A stretch of 64,000 bases of DNA, from the NCBI RefSeq assembly GCF_028283785.1, contig NZ_JAPWKB010000005.1, positions 558,001-622,000 of the forward strand, read 5' to 3'. This document shows positions 7,309-15,303 of the stretch, piece after piece. The notes beneath the pieces were generated by a model that had not been told where the DNA came from, did not search any database, and saw only the letters and a program-made list of their open reading frames with translations. The position numbers were made by a program, and so were the translations under genes. This stretch comes from Paraburkholderia sp. GTDB lineage: Bacteria; Pseudomonadota; Gammaproteobacteria; Burkholderiales; Burkholderiaceae. The number at the start of each line of letters is the position of its first letter. Positions within the stretch are counted from its first letter, which is position 1.

Positions 7309-8802
7309 ATGACCTCACATTCCACTTCGCTAGACGTCGATGTCGCGATCATCGGCGCAGGTACATCCGGCATGGCCGCCTATCGGGCGGCACGCGCGCA
7401 AGGCGCTCACGCGATTCTTCTCGACCCCGGACCGCTCGGCACGACCTGCGCGCGCGTCGGTTGTATGCCGTCCAAGCTGCTGCTCGCCGCCGCTCACACG
7501 CTTCACGATGCGCGTCAGTTAAAAGAACGCGGAGTCGAAGGGACATCGCAGCTCGCAGCGAACTGGCATCACGTGCTCGAATATGTTCGCAAAGAGCGTG
7601 ACCATTTCGTTTCCGGCGTGCTGAAAGCGCTTTCCGCATTCCCTAAAGACGCGTTGATCGAAGCCCGCGCGACGTTCGCGGAATTCTCGGCCCACGCGCA
7701 ACCCGCGTCGCAGACGACCCGCCACACACTGCTCACCGACGACAACCGCCAGATCCATGCGCGCAGCGTCGTCATCGCCACCGGCGCGACACCCGCGATG
7801 CCGGAGCAATTCCGCGTCTTCGGCGACTGCGCATTCACCAGCGACGCGTTATTCGAACTCGACACGCTGCCCGCGCGTCTTGCCGTATTCGGCGCGGGCC
7901 CGATCGCGCTGGAGTTGGGCCAGGGACTCGCGCGCCTCGGCGTACAGGTGTTCATGTTCGGCAAGGACAACGATGTCGGCGGCCTTGACGACGTCACGGT
8001 GCGCGACACGCTCGCGGACTGTCTGTCGAAGGAGTTTTACTTCGATCCCGATGCGACGATCGACGGCATGTCGCTCGACAACGGCGTCCCGACCATTGCA
8101 TTCCGGACACCCGACGGCACGCCACGTCGCGAATCGTTCGATGCCGTCCTCGTCGCGACGGGCCGCAAGCCGGATCTCAAGCCGCTCGCCCTCGAACACG
8201 CAAAGATCGAACTCGACGACACCGGCACGCCGCGCTTCGATCCGTCGTCGATGCAATGCGGCGACAGCGGGATTTTCATCGCAGGCGATTGCGACGGCTC
8301 GCGTCCGTGGCTGTCCGACGCCAACGACGAAGGCAAGATCGCCGGCGACAACGCCGCACGTTTCGCCGCAGGCGACGAGATCGTCCACGTCGAACGCAAA
8401 GTGCCGTTCGCCGTGGTGTTCTGCGAACCGCAGGTCGCGATGATCGGCGCGCGCTACAGCGAACTCGGTTCGCAAACCATCGTCACCGGCACCGTGTCGT
8501 TCGCGGATCAGGGACGCAGTCGCGTCAAGGGACAGCCGCACGGTCTGTTGCACGTTTACGTCGACGCATCCGATGGCCGTCTGCTCGGCGCGGAGTTATG
8601 CAGCCCCGACGCCGAACACCTCGGCCACCTGCTCGCGTGGAGCGTGCAACTCGGACTGACCGTGGACGTGATGCTCGGCTTGCCGTTCTATCACCCGGTC
8701 GTCGAGGAAGGCTTGCGCACCGCGCTGAGAGACGCAAACCGGAAACGCCACGCGATGCGCGGCGAATCGTCGGACACGTTGTCCGACGCGGCCGGTTGCT
8801 GA
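7309..8802 (+). CDS. Dihydrolipoamide-dehydrogenase-like FAD/NAD(P) disulfide oxidoreductase
   Basis: A 497-residue class I pyridine-nucleotide disulfide oxidoreductase. It has an FAD-binding GAGTSG near residue 17, the redox-active pair CARVGC around residues 50-55 followed by MPSKLLL, a second Rossmann motif (FGAGPIALELGQGLARLG), the FAD-contacting IFIAGDCDG, and a dimerisation domain with the His-Glu active-site element in FYHPVVEEGLRTAL. Members transfer electrons between dihydrolipoamide or similar dithiols and NAD+. No lipoyl-enzyme subunit genes are adjacent, so this is probably not the housekeeping Lpd; the family branch usually called dihydrolipoyl dehydrogenase fits. The start is ATG at 7309 rather than the longer frame from 7219, which would overlap the terminator region. 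Confidence 0.88.
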   Translation: MTSHSTSLDVDVAIIGAGTSGMAAYRAARAQGAHAILLDPGPLGTTCARVGCMPSKLLLAAAHTLHDARQLKERGVEGTSQLAANWHHVLEYVRKERDHFVSGVLKALSAFPKDALIEARATFAEFSAHAQPASQTTRHTLLTDDNRQIHARSVVIATGATPAMPEQFRVFGDCAFTSDALFELDTLPARLAVFGAGPIALELGQGLARLGVQVFMFGKDNDVGGLDDVTVRDTLADCLSKEFYFDPDATIDGMSLDNGVPTIAFRTPDGTPRRESFDAVLVATGRKPDLKPLALEHAKIELDDTGTPRFDPSSMQCGDSGIFIAGDCDGSRPWLSDANDEGKIAGDNAARFAAGDEIVHVERKVPFAVVFCEPQVAMIGARYSELGSQTIVTGTVSFADQGRSRVKGQPHGLLHVYVDASDGRLLGAELCSPDAEHLGHLLAWSVQLGLTVDVMLGLPFYHPVVEEGLRTALRDANRKRHAMRGESSDTLSDAAGC

Positions 8803-8870
8803 ATCGAGGTCCGTGGTTTCCACACATTCGGCCCTCAATTTTCGTGTTGCAATGCGTCATCCAGACGCCT

Positions 8871-8894
8871 ATAACCATCTCATGGGATGGTTAT
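8871..8894. promoter_or_regulatory. Perfect 9-bp inverted repeat upstream of CopG gene
   Basis: ATAACCATC and GATGGTTAT are separated by 6 bp, and GGATGGTT repeats directly after. It lies 52 bp before the CopG start, so it is a candidate autoregulatory operator; ribbon-helix-helix proteins bind such short inverted repeats. Confidence 0.5.
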
Positions 8895-8946
8895 AGGATG
8901 GTTTCCGGAGGCCGCCGGGCTTTCCGGATTTGCAAGGACGCATAGC

Positions 8947-9372
8947 ATGAGCACATTGAAACTGGTGGACCCGTCGCGGCCGAAAGGCGGCGAGACCGAA
9001 AAAATCACGATCAATCTCGGCCCGATCGATCTGGGCCAGATCGATCTGCTGGTCGAGGAAGGGTTTTATTCGAACCGCACCGATCTGATCCGCACCGCGA
9101 TCCGCAATCAGCTCGCGGTCCACGCGCAGGTCGTCACGGAGACGGTGACGCGGCGCGAGATGGTGCTTGGACTGCAACACTTTTCGCGGCACGATCTGGA
9201 AGCCGTCGCTGCGGCCCACGAGCAACTCGATATTCACGTGCTCGGCCTCGCCAGCATCGCGCCGGACGTGCCGCCCGAACTGGCGGCGGCGACCATCGCG
9301 TCGGTGTCGGTGCTGGGCGCCTTTCACGCGCCGGCCGCCGTCAAGGCCGCGCTGGCGGGCCGTATCCGCTGA
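8947..9372 (+). CDS. CopG-family ribbon-helix-helix transcriptional regulator
   Basis: A 141-residue protein whose residues about 18-60 form a ribbon-helix-helix DNA-binding domain (EKITINLGPIDLGQIDLLVE then FYSNRTDLIRTAIRNQL). The C-terminal ~80 residues are a helical tail of unknown role. The start ATG at 8947 has AAGGAC 8 bp upstream; the longer frame from 8887 runs through the inverted repeat and is rejected. The gene is followed after 101 bp by the PHB-depolymerase-type esterase in the same direction, so it probably controls that gene as well as itself. Confidence 0.82.
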   Translation: MSTLKLVDPSRPKGGETEKITINLGPIDLGQIDLLVEEGFYSNRTDLIRTAIRNQLAVHAQVVTETVTRREMVLGLQHFSRHDLEAVAAAHEQLDIHVLGLASIAPDVPPELAAATIASVSVLGAFHAPAAVKAALAGRIR

Positions 9373-9473
9373 GCCATCGCCGATACCGTCTGCCGAACGA
9401 TCCGCTGCACGACTGTCGGGCGCACGACGCGCCGCGACGCCTCGCCTCCACTTCTGAACAGGCAGCACACACC

Positions 9474-10610
9474 ATGAACGAAGACTTTTTGCGCTCGATG
9501 AAGCACGCGTTCGACCTGTTGCGCACGCAAGGTCCGCGCGAAGCGACCGCCGAAGTGCAACGCGCGCTGCACGGCGCATCGCCGAAACCCGTTGAGCCCG
9601 ACGCCGCGCACGACTCGGCGTCGCCGCATGTGGCCGGGCATCATCTCGGCGCGAAGCTGCGCGAGTGGCTCGATCACGCGTCCGCCCGCACCGGCTCGTC
9701 GCCCGGAGCAGGCACCGCACACGCCCGCACCGCCGACGCGACCGCCCCCGGAGGCACCTTCAGCACGCATGCGTTTTCGAACGCGGCGGGACAGCGCGGC
9801 TACAAGCTCTATGTGCCCACGTCGTACGACGAAACCGGCGCGCCGCTGCCGCTCGTGGTGATGCTGCACGGCTGCACCCAGAACGCCGACGATTTCGCCG
9901 CAGGCACGCGGATGAACGCGCTGGCGGAACAGCATCGGTTGATCGTCGTCTATCCGAACCAGGCGCAATCGGCGAATCCGTCGAAATGCTGGAACTGGTT
10001 CAAACCGGGCGACCAGCATCGCGACGGCGGCGAGCCCGCCGTGATCGCCGGAATCACGCGCGAAGTGATGGGCCTGTACCGGATCGATCCCGCCCGCGTG
10101 TATGTGGCGGGCTTGTCGGCGGGTGGAGCGATGGCCGCGGTCATGCTCGATACCTGGCCCGATCTCTACGCAGCGGCGGGCGTCCATTCGGGCTTGCCGG
10201 TGGGCAGCGCATCCGATCTACCGTCGGCACTGGCTGCGATGAAGGGCGGCAAACGCGCGCGACCGGCGACGCACCACCGCGCGTCGCGACCGGTCATCGT
10301 GTTTCACGGCGACGCCGACGCGACCGTCCATCCATCGAACGGCAGCGCGCTGGTGCAAGCTTTCGACGCCGCGCCGCACCCAGCCACCGAAGCGCCGCAA
10401 GTCGACGCGCCCGGCGGCGGCACCGTCCGGCGCGGCAGCACGGTCAAACGGCTACGCACCGCCGACGGCGTCGATGCCGAATACTGGCTGATCCACGGCG
10501 CGGGCCACGCGTGGGCAGGCGGCAGCCCGTCAGGTTCGTACACCGATCCCGACGGCCCCGACGCCAGCGAGGCGATGCTGCACTTCTTCCTGTCGCATCC
10601 GAAACGCTGA
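9474..10610 (+). CDS. PHB-depolymerase-family esterase
   Basis: A 378-residue alpha/beta hydrolase of the esterase-PHB (LpqC/PhaZ-like) family. The oxyanion-hole region LHGCTQNADDF is at residues 131-141, the nucleophile Ser215 sits in GLSAGG, Asp is in FHGDADATVHP, and the catalytic His in IHGAGHAWAGG. These enzymes cleave short-chain polyester or aryl ester bonds such as those of polyhydroxybutyrate or feruloyl esters. The first ~95 residues are a hydrophilic helical extension (MKHAFDLLRTQGPREATAEV) without a signal peptide, so an intracellular location is likely. The gene lies downstream of a CopG regulator. Confidence 0.87.
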   Translation: MNEDFLRSMKHAFDLLRTQGPREATAEVQRALHGASPKPVEPDAAHDSASPHVAGHHLGAKLREWLDHASARTGSSPGAGTAHARTADATAPGGTFSTHAFSNAAGQRGYKLYVPTSYDETGAPLPLVVMLHGCTQNADDFAAGTRMNALAEQHRLIVVYPNQAQSANPSKCWNWFKPGDQHRDGGEPAVIAGITREVMGLYRIDPARVYVAGLSAGGAMAAVMLDTWPDLYAAAGVHSGLPVGSASDLPSALAAMKGGKRARPATHHRASRPVIVFHGDADATVHPSNGSALVQAFDAAPHPATEAPQVDAPGGGTVRRGSTVKRLRTADGVDAEYWLIHGAGHAWAGGSPSGSYTDPDGPDASEAMLHFFLSHPKR

Positions 10611-10676
10611 GCAAAGCCCGAACCGTATGGCTGTCCGTCGTTGTCGCCAGCGGAACAGTCCGTCAACCCATCCCGC

Positions 10677-10729
10677 TTGCATTCTGTATCACTTGCCATA
10701 TAATCCGTTCTGTATCACTTGATACAGAA
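10677..10729 (+). promoter_or_regulatory. Promoter and operator of the TetR gene
   Basis: TTGCAT (10677-10682) and TATAAT (10699-10704) are spaced by 16 bp. The word CTGTATCACTTG occurs within the spacer (10684-10695) and again at 10710-10721 as part of a perfect palindrome TTCTGTATCA-N2-TGATACAGAA (10708-10729). Binding there would cover the promoter, which predicts autorepression by the TetR protein encoded 33 bp downstream. Confidence 0.75.
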
Positions 10730-10761
10730 CCTCTGGGCATGGGCCCGGAACGGAGCGGATC

Positions 10762-11418
10762 ATGGCAAGACCCCGTGCATTCGACGAGCAGGACGTGCTC
10801 GAAGCCGCTGGCCAGGCATTCTGGTCGCGCGGTTACGAGGGCACGTCCACGCGCGATCTGGTGAAGGCAACCGGCCTGTCGCAGCCAAGCCTGTACAACG
10901 CGTTCGGCGACAAGCGCGGTCTGTTCCACGCGGCGCTCGAACGCTATCTCGACCAGACGGCGCGCGAGCGCATCACGCGCATCGAAACCGCATTGCCGCC
11001 TGCGCAGGCGTTGTCGTCGTATCTCGGCGAGATCGTCGAACTGTCGCTTGCCGATCCGCAAAAGCGCGGCTGCCTGCTCGTCAACGCGACGCTCGAAATC
11101 ACGCCCGACCACGCCGAATTCCGCGAAACGGTCGCCGGTTCGTTCACGATGATCCGAGACTTTTTCGTGCGATGCCTGAGCGCCGCGCAGCAAGCCGGCG
11201 ACATCGCACCGACGATTCCCGTCGAAGACGCCGCCACGCATCTGCTGGCCACAATGCTCGGCACGCGCGTGCTCGCGCGTCTCGATCCGGGCCGCGCAGT
11301 GTTGACGGCGGCGCTCGGTTCCGCGCTCGCGCTGCTCGGTCTGCCGCCGCTATCCGCGCAATCCACACTATCCGCGCCGCCCGACACCGCCGCGCCAGCG
11401 GTTGCCGATTCCGGCTAG
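10762..11418 (+). CDS. TetR/AcrR-family transcriptional regulator
   Basis: A 218-residue repressor. Residues about 8-55 are the TetR helix-turn-helix (DVLEAAGQAFWSRGYEGTST, LSQPSLYNAFGDKRGLF); the remainder is the helical ligand-binding and dimer domain (CLLVNATLEITPDHAEF). It lies directly behind a promoter that overlaps palindromic CTGTATCA-type operators, and is followed in the same direction by an MFS transporter gene at 11551. By analogy with this gene order it most likely represses itself and the transporter and is released by a small toxic or signalling molecule, which cannot be named. Confidence 0.9.
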   Translation: MARPRAFDEQDVLEAAGQAFWSRGYEGTSTRDLVKATGLSQPSLYNAFGDKRGLFHAALERYLDQTARERITRIETALPPAQALSSYLGEIVELSLADPQKRGCLLVNATLEITPDHAEFRETVAGSFTMIRDFFVRCLSAAQQAGDIAPTIPVEDAATHLLATMLGTRVLARLDPGRAVLTAALGSALALLGLPPLSAQSTLSAPPDTAAPAVADSG

Positions 11419-11550
11419 CGCGCCGCCGCACGTCATCGCTCCAATGCATTCCAAACCGGTACACGTTACGTACCGGGCTCGAACACGTCTGATAGACCCG
11501 AAGTCCACTCTGCGCCGCGATGCGGCGCGCTTCGCCCCGAGGAACGCATC

Positions 11551-12852
11551 ATGTCATCCGATTCAACCGCCCTTCCGACTCATCGCGCGCCGTCGCTCGA
11601 TGCCCGCCTTCTTTACGCAACGCTCGCCGGCATGTGCGGCAGCCTTGTCGCGATCGGTCTGGCGCGCTTCGCGTACACGCCACTGATTCCGTCGCTGATT
11701 CAGGCGCACTGGTTCACGTCGTCGCAAGCGGTCACGCTCGGCGCGGCCAACTTCGCCGGCTATCTGATCGGCGCGCTGCTCGGCCGTCCGCTCGCGGCCA
11801 GACTGACGAACCGCACCGCGTTGCGACTGCTGATGGTGGTCGTCACCGCCGCGTTTTTCGCGTGTTCGGTGCCGGTCTCGGTCGCGTGGTTCTTCGGCTG
11901 GCGGCTGCTGTCCGGCATTTCCGGCGGCGCGATCATGGTGCTGGTCGCCACGTCGATCCTGCCGCACATTCCCGTCGCGCGACGCGGCTTCGTCAGCGGC
12001 ATGATCTTTCTGGGTCTCGGACTGGGCATTGCCGCATCCGGCACGCTGATTCCGGAGTTGCTGCAATTCGGTCTGCATGACACGTGGATCGGACTCGGCG
12101 TGGTTGCGCTCGTCCTGACCGCGCTCACGTGGTTCGGCTGGCCCGCGAACAATCCGCCGGTGCCGACGACTGCGCCCGCCGCCGATCCGCAATCTGCCGC
12201 GCAATCGACGACGCATACCGCCGCGCATCACGCTCACGTCGCGCATCTCGCGAAGCAGCAACGGCTGACGATGCGCGTGCTCTACGCGCAATACGCGGCG
12301 AATGCGCTCGGACTCGTTCCCGCGATGGTGTTGCTGGTCGATTACGTGGCGCGCGGTCTGGATCGCGGCGCGGTGACGGGCGCGCATTACTGGGTGCTGT
12401 ACGGCGCCGCGGCGATTATCGGACCGGTGCTGTGCGGCAATATCGCGGACCGGACCGGTTATGCGACAGCCTACCGGATCGGTCTGGCCTTGCAGGCGCT
12501 GGCGGTCGCCACGCTCGCGCTGTCGGGCAATGCGGTGCTGATCGGCGTCGCGACCGTGGTGCTGGGGATCTTCACGCCGGGCATCGTCACGCTGGTGCTT
12601 GGCCGGATCCAGGAACTGGTGCCGCACGATCATCACGAGCAACGTGCATCGTGGAGTCGCGCCACCACCGCATTCGCGCTGTTTCAGGCGCTCGGCGGCT
12701 ACGGATACTCGTACCTGTTCTCGCATTCGCACAACGACTACGCGTTGATCTTCCTGTGCGGCGCGACTGCGCTGACGATCGCGTTCGTCGCCGATCTGAT
12801 CGTGCGACGGGTCGGCAAGCCGCAGACGGCGCGCGCCGAACTGGCTACCTGA
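11551..12852 (+). CDS. YbfB/YjiJ-family MFS transporter
   Basis: A 433-residue major facilitator with about 12 hydrophobic segments in two halves and a hydrophilic, His/Ala-rich central loop (about residues 205-235). The N-terminal region (SLVAIGLARFAYTPLIPSLI and LGAANFAGYLIGALLG) is characteristic of the YbfB/YjiJ branch. It sits in the inner membrane. It follows a TetR regulator gene by 132 bp, suggesting a substrate-inducible exporter. The substrate is unknown. The start is ATG at 11551, with GAGGAA 8 bp upstream. Confidence 0.88.
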   Translation: MSSDSTALPTHRAPSLDARLLYATLAGMCGSLVAIGLARFAYTPLIPSLIQAHWFTSSQAVTLGAANFAGYLIGALLGRPLAARLTNRTALRLLMVVVTAAFFACSVPVSVAWFFGWRLLSGISGGAIMVLVATSILPHIPVARRGFVSGMIFLGLGLGIAASGTLIPELLQFGLHDTWIGLGVVALVLTALTWFGWPANNPPVPTTAPAADPQSAAQSTTHTAAHHAHVAHLAKQQRLTMRVLYAQYAANALGLVPAMVLLVDYVARGLDRGAVTGAHYWVLYGAAAIIGPVLCGNIADRTGYATAYRIGLALQALAVATLALSGNAVLIGVATVVLGIFTPGIVTLVLGRIQELVPHDHHEQRASWSRATTAFALFQALGGYGYSYLFSHSHNDYALIFLCGATALTIAFVADLIVRRVGKPQTARAELAT

Positions 12853-12963
12853 TAAATCAGAAAACTGGTCATTTCAGAACGCCACTCGGAGGCCTAATCT
12901 GTGTGTTGTCGCGCGCTGTTGCGCACACCACCCGACATCACACAGATAGCCAAGGAGTACACC

Positions 12964-13401
12964 ATGCAAGCCCGTCTCGACTTCTACAAAGCCAATCCGC
13001 ACGCAATCAAGGCGATGCTTTCGCTCGAAGAACGCATCGCGCATAGCGACATCGAAAAGTCGCTGGCGGAACTGGTACGGTTGCGCGCATCGCAGATCAA
13101 CGGCTGCGCCTTCTGCGTCGACATGCACACCACCGACGCGCGCAAGGGCGGCGAAACCGAGCGGCGTCTGGCCACCGTGGTGGTCTGGCGCGAAACGCCC
13201 TTCTTCACCGACCGCGAACGCGCCGCGCTCGAATGGACGGAAGCGGTCACGCTGGTTTCCGAAGCGCACGTGCCTGACGCGGTGTGGGAAGCCGTCAAGC
13301 CGCACTTCAGCGAAGCGGAACTGGTCGATCTGACCTTGCTGGTTTCGGCGATCAACGCATGGAACCGCCTCGCAATCGCGTTCCGCAAGATGCCGGCTTG
13401 A
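12964..13401 (+). CDS. Carboxymuconolactone decarboxylase / AhpD-like protein
   Basis: A 145-residue protein of the CMD/AhpD family. The redox-type motif CAFCVDMH gives Cys48, Cys51 and His55, which is the AhpD alkylhydroperoxidase signature (CxxC...H). Such proteins reduce peroxides or disulfides, and some act in aromatic lactone metabolism. The start ATG at 12964 has AAGGAG 7 bp upstream; the frame from 12901 lacks one. It follows the TetR-MFS pair and may be part of the same detoxification response. A 24-residue membrane peptide gene follows. Confidence 0.87.
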   Translation: MQARLDFYKANPHAIKAMLSLEERIAHSDIEKSLAELVRLRASQINGCAFCVDMHTTDARKGGETERRLATVVVWRETPFFTDRERAALEWTEAVTLVSEAHVPDAVWEAVKPHFSEAELVDLTLLVSAINAWNRLAIAFRKMPA

Positions 13402-13480
13402 TCGAACCCAATACCTGCGTCAGGCATGCGGGATGCTCTGTTGACTGGGACACAAACCAAACAACAGAAGGAGAATCACC

Positions 13481-13555
13481 ATGCCTTATCTACTCGGTTG
13501 GCTTCTCGGCGTCCCGGTCATCGTGCTCGTGATCCTGTATCTGATCTTCCACTGA
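13481..13555 (+). CDS. Predicted 24-residue single-span membrane peptide
   Basis: An ATG at 13481 with a strong AGAAGGAG site opens a 24-codon frame almost entirely made of hydrophobic residues (PYLLGWLLGVPVIVLVILYL) ending in IFH and TGA. It would form one inner-membrane helix. The Shine-Dalgarno match and clean hydrophobic composition support translation. It may be co-transcribed with the AhpD-like gene 79 bp upstream and ends before a terminator at 13672. The role is unknown. Confidence 0.6.
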   Translation: MPYLLGWLLGVPVIVLVILYLIFH

Positions 13556-13671
13556 CACGCTCGCGATGCACACGTTACCGGCACGCCAGTACGTGACCGC
13601 TTAGCCGGTGCACCCGGCCTACGCTGCGCTGAAACATGGCGCGCCGCGCTTCCGATAGCCCGGCGCGCACG

Positions 13672-13701
13672 AAGGACGCCGTTCGCACGGCGTCCTTTTT
13701 T
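13672..13701 (+). terminator. Rho-independent terminator
   Basis: An 11-bp perfect stem AAGGACGCCGT with loop TCGC is followed by a T run. It closes the TetR-MFS-AhpD-peptide group. Confidence 0.88.
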
Positions 13702-14040
13702 ACGTCCGGCACGCGAGCGGGCTGCGATAGACATCGCTACTTCGCATCACGCGTCATACGCGCGTTGCAAACGCGGCCCATGCGTGTGAACCACGGCGTG
13801 TAAATCTGACGCAAGCCCGCTTCAAACGCGCACCACGTCCCCCGTGTTTCAACAAATCGCCCATTCGACACGCTTCACTCGCGGCAGTGTGCGCGGTCGC
13901 ACTTTGATGCGATTTGCCGCCTTCTACAATGGCACCAGTATGACGAAGCCCGATGCACGCAGCGGCTTGCGATTCATCAGACCTTCGCCCGATTTCGCAG
14001 CATCCAAACCACACACGACACTGAATAAAAGGCGGTACCG
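13702..14040 (+). promoter_or_regulatory. Intergenic region with weak promoter candidate
   Basis: I see no gene here. TTTGAT (13903-13908) and TACAAT (13925-13930), spaced by 16 bp, could form the promoter for the gene at 14041, leaving a leader of about 105 nt. Confidence 0.35.
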
Positions 14041-14418
14041 ATGGCAAACGGCGAACTGATGTTGTCGCACATCGACATCGTAAAAGCGGTCATCACGCAT
14101 CAGGATATTCACGAAGGATGCTGGTGTCTCAACATCAACTTCAACGTGTCGGCGACGCACGGCGGGCAGGTGCCCGATCCATGCGTGGCGTTGTCGATTA
14201 CGGGTATCGGCATCATGCGCGCGGACCGGAATAATCCGATGGCAGTGGATGCGTCGGTGTTCAATCCCGCGCCGCCGCCGAAGGCCGTGCCGATTCAGGC
14301 GACCAACGGCACCCGCGTGCCGCTGAACGGCTCGCTCGGTTCGACGAAGATCCACTTTGGTCCAGCCGCGTATCGCAGTGTTGCCGTGCAAAGTGCAGCG
14401 GCCGATCGGGATAAATGA
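14041..14418 (+). CDS. Conserved hypothetical protein (125 aa)
   Basis: A 125-residue protein with no signal peptide and a mixed beta-type pattern (WCLNINFNVSATHGGQVPD, CVALSITGIGIMRADRNN). It is preceded by AAAGGCGG at a good distance and has normal GC-rich codon use, so it looks real. I do not recognise a family. The gene stands alone and runs towards the convergent phosphopantetheinyl transferase gene 65 bp downstream. Confidence 0.65.
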   Translation: MANGELMLSHIDIVKAVITHQDIHEGCWCLNINFNVSATHGGQVPDPCVALSITGIGIMRADRNNPMAVDASVFNPAPPPKAVPIQATNGTRVPLNGSLGSTKIHFGPAAYRSVAVQSAAADRDK

Positions 14419-14482
14419 CGACGCGCGGTTGAACGCATGGCGTCAAGCGCCAGGCGAGCAGCGGCCGCCGGCATCTACCGCG

Positions 14483-15184
14483 TCAAGCCGTCGACCACGC
14501 GACACACGCGGCATACGCTGCGGGCGCGTCGAGCCAGGCGGCTTCGAGTGTCGGCGGATGATCGAGCGTCCAGTGGCGCGCGACGACGTGCATCCCGTCG
14601 CGCGGCAACACGGCGAGCCGCGGTAACCCGCCCGCGATACCCACGCCGATCGCTTTCAGCAACGCCTCTTTCGCCGACCACGCATCGTAAAAGGCACGCA
14701 ACTGCGCATCCGCGTCCAGGCTGTCGATCCACGCGATCTCGCTGCCGGTCAGCGTTGCGCGCGACAGCGAGCGCCACTCGACGCGCTCGCTATGCTGCTC
14801 GATATCCACGCCCACGCGCCGCTGATCCGACAACGCGATCAATCCGTAAGCGCCCGAATGCGAGACGTTGAAATCGGGCGCACACACGGCGCCATGCGCA
14901 GACTGCGTCACGCAAGGCCGGCCGTTTTCGCCCGACGCGAAGCGCACATCGCGTGCTGCGATGCCGAGTCGCGCGGACAGCAGATCGCGTAACGCCGCAC
15001 GCACCGACGCAAATCGCAGCGTGTCTTCGTGACGATAGAAACGTTGGGCGCGCGCACGTTCGTCGGTGGAGAGCGCGGCGAATGCCGCGTCGTCGAGCGT
15101 AGCGTCGAAGTCGATCTCGACGCGCACGACGTCGAGATCGGACGGGCCGCCGTGCGGCAAGGAAACAGTTCTTACGCGGTTCAT
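14483..15184 (-). CDS. 4'-phosphopantetheinyl transferase (Sfp type)
   Basis: A 233-residue Sfp-type enzyme. It transfers 4'-phosphopantetheine from CoA to a serine of carrier proteins used in polyketide, peptide or fatty-acid synthesis. The Mg-binding GVDIE motif is at residues 125-129 and WSAKEALLKA at 169-178; NVSHSGAYGL precedes them, the usual P-loop-like element. The start is ATG at 15184; the longer frame to 15280 adds non-family residues. No carrier protein or synthase is adjacent, so it probably serves in trans. Confidence 0.92.
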   Translation of the reverse strand: MNRVRTVSLPHGGPSDLDVVRVEIDFDATLDDAAFAALSTDERARAQRFYRHEDTLRFASVRAALRDLLSARLGIAARDVRFASGENGRPCVTQSAHGAVCAPDFNVSHSGAYGLIALSDQRRVGVDIEQHSERVEWRSLSRATLTGSEIAWIDSLDADAQLRAFYDAWSAKEALLKAIGVGIAGGLPRLAVLPRDGMHVVARHWTLDHPPTLEAAWLDAPAAYAACVAWSTA

Positions 15185-15303
15185 GGACAAAGCAATCGGC
15201 GCCAGGCGGTCACGGGAAGATTCGCGAAAGCATACGTGAATCCGTGCCGCGATGACGCGATGTCCCAGCCGGCTCCGCATGCTTCGCCGGCCGCGAGCAA
15301 TCG

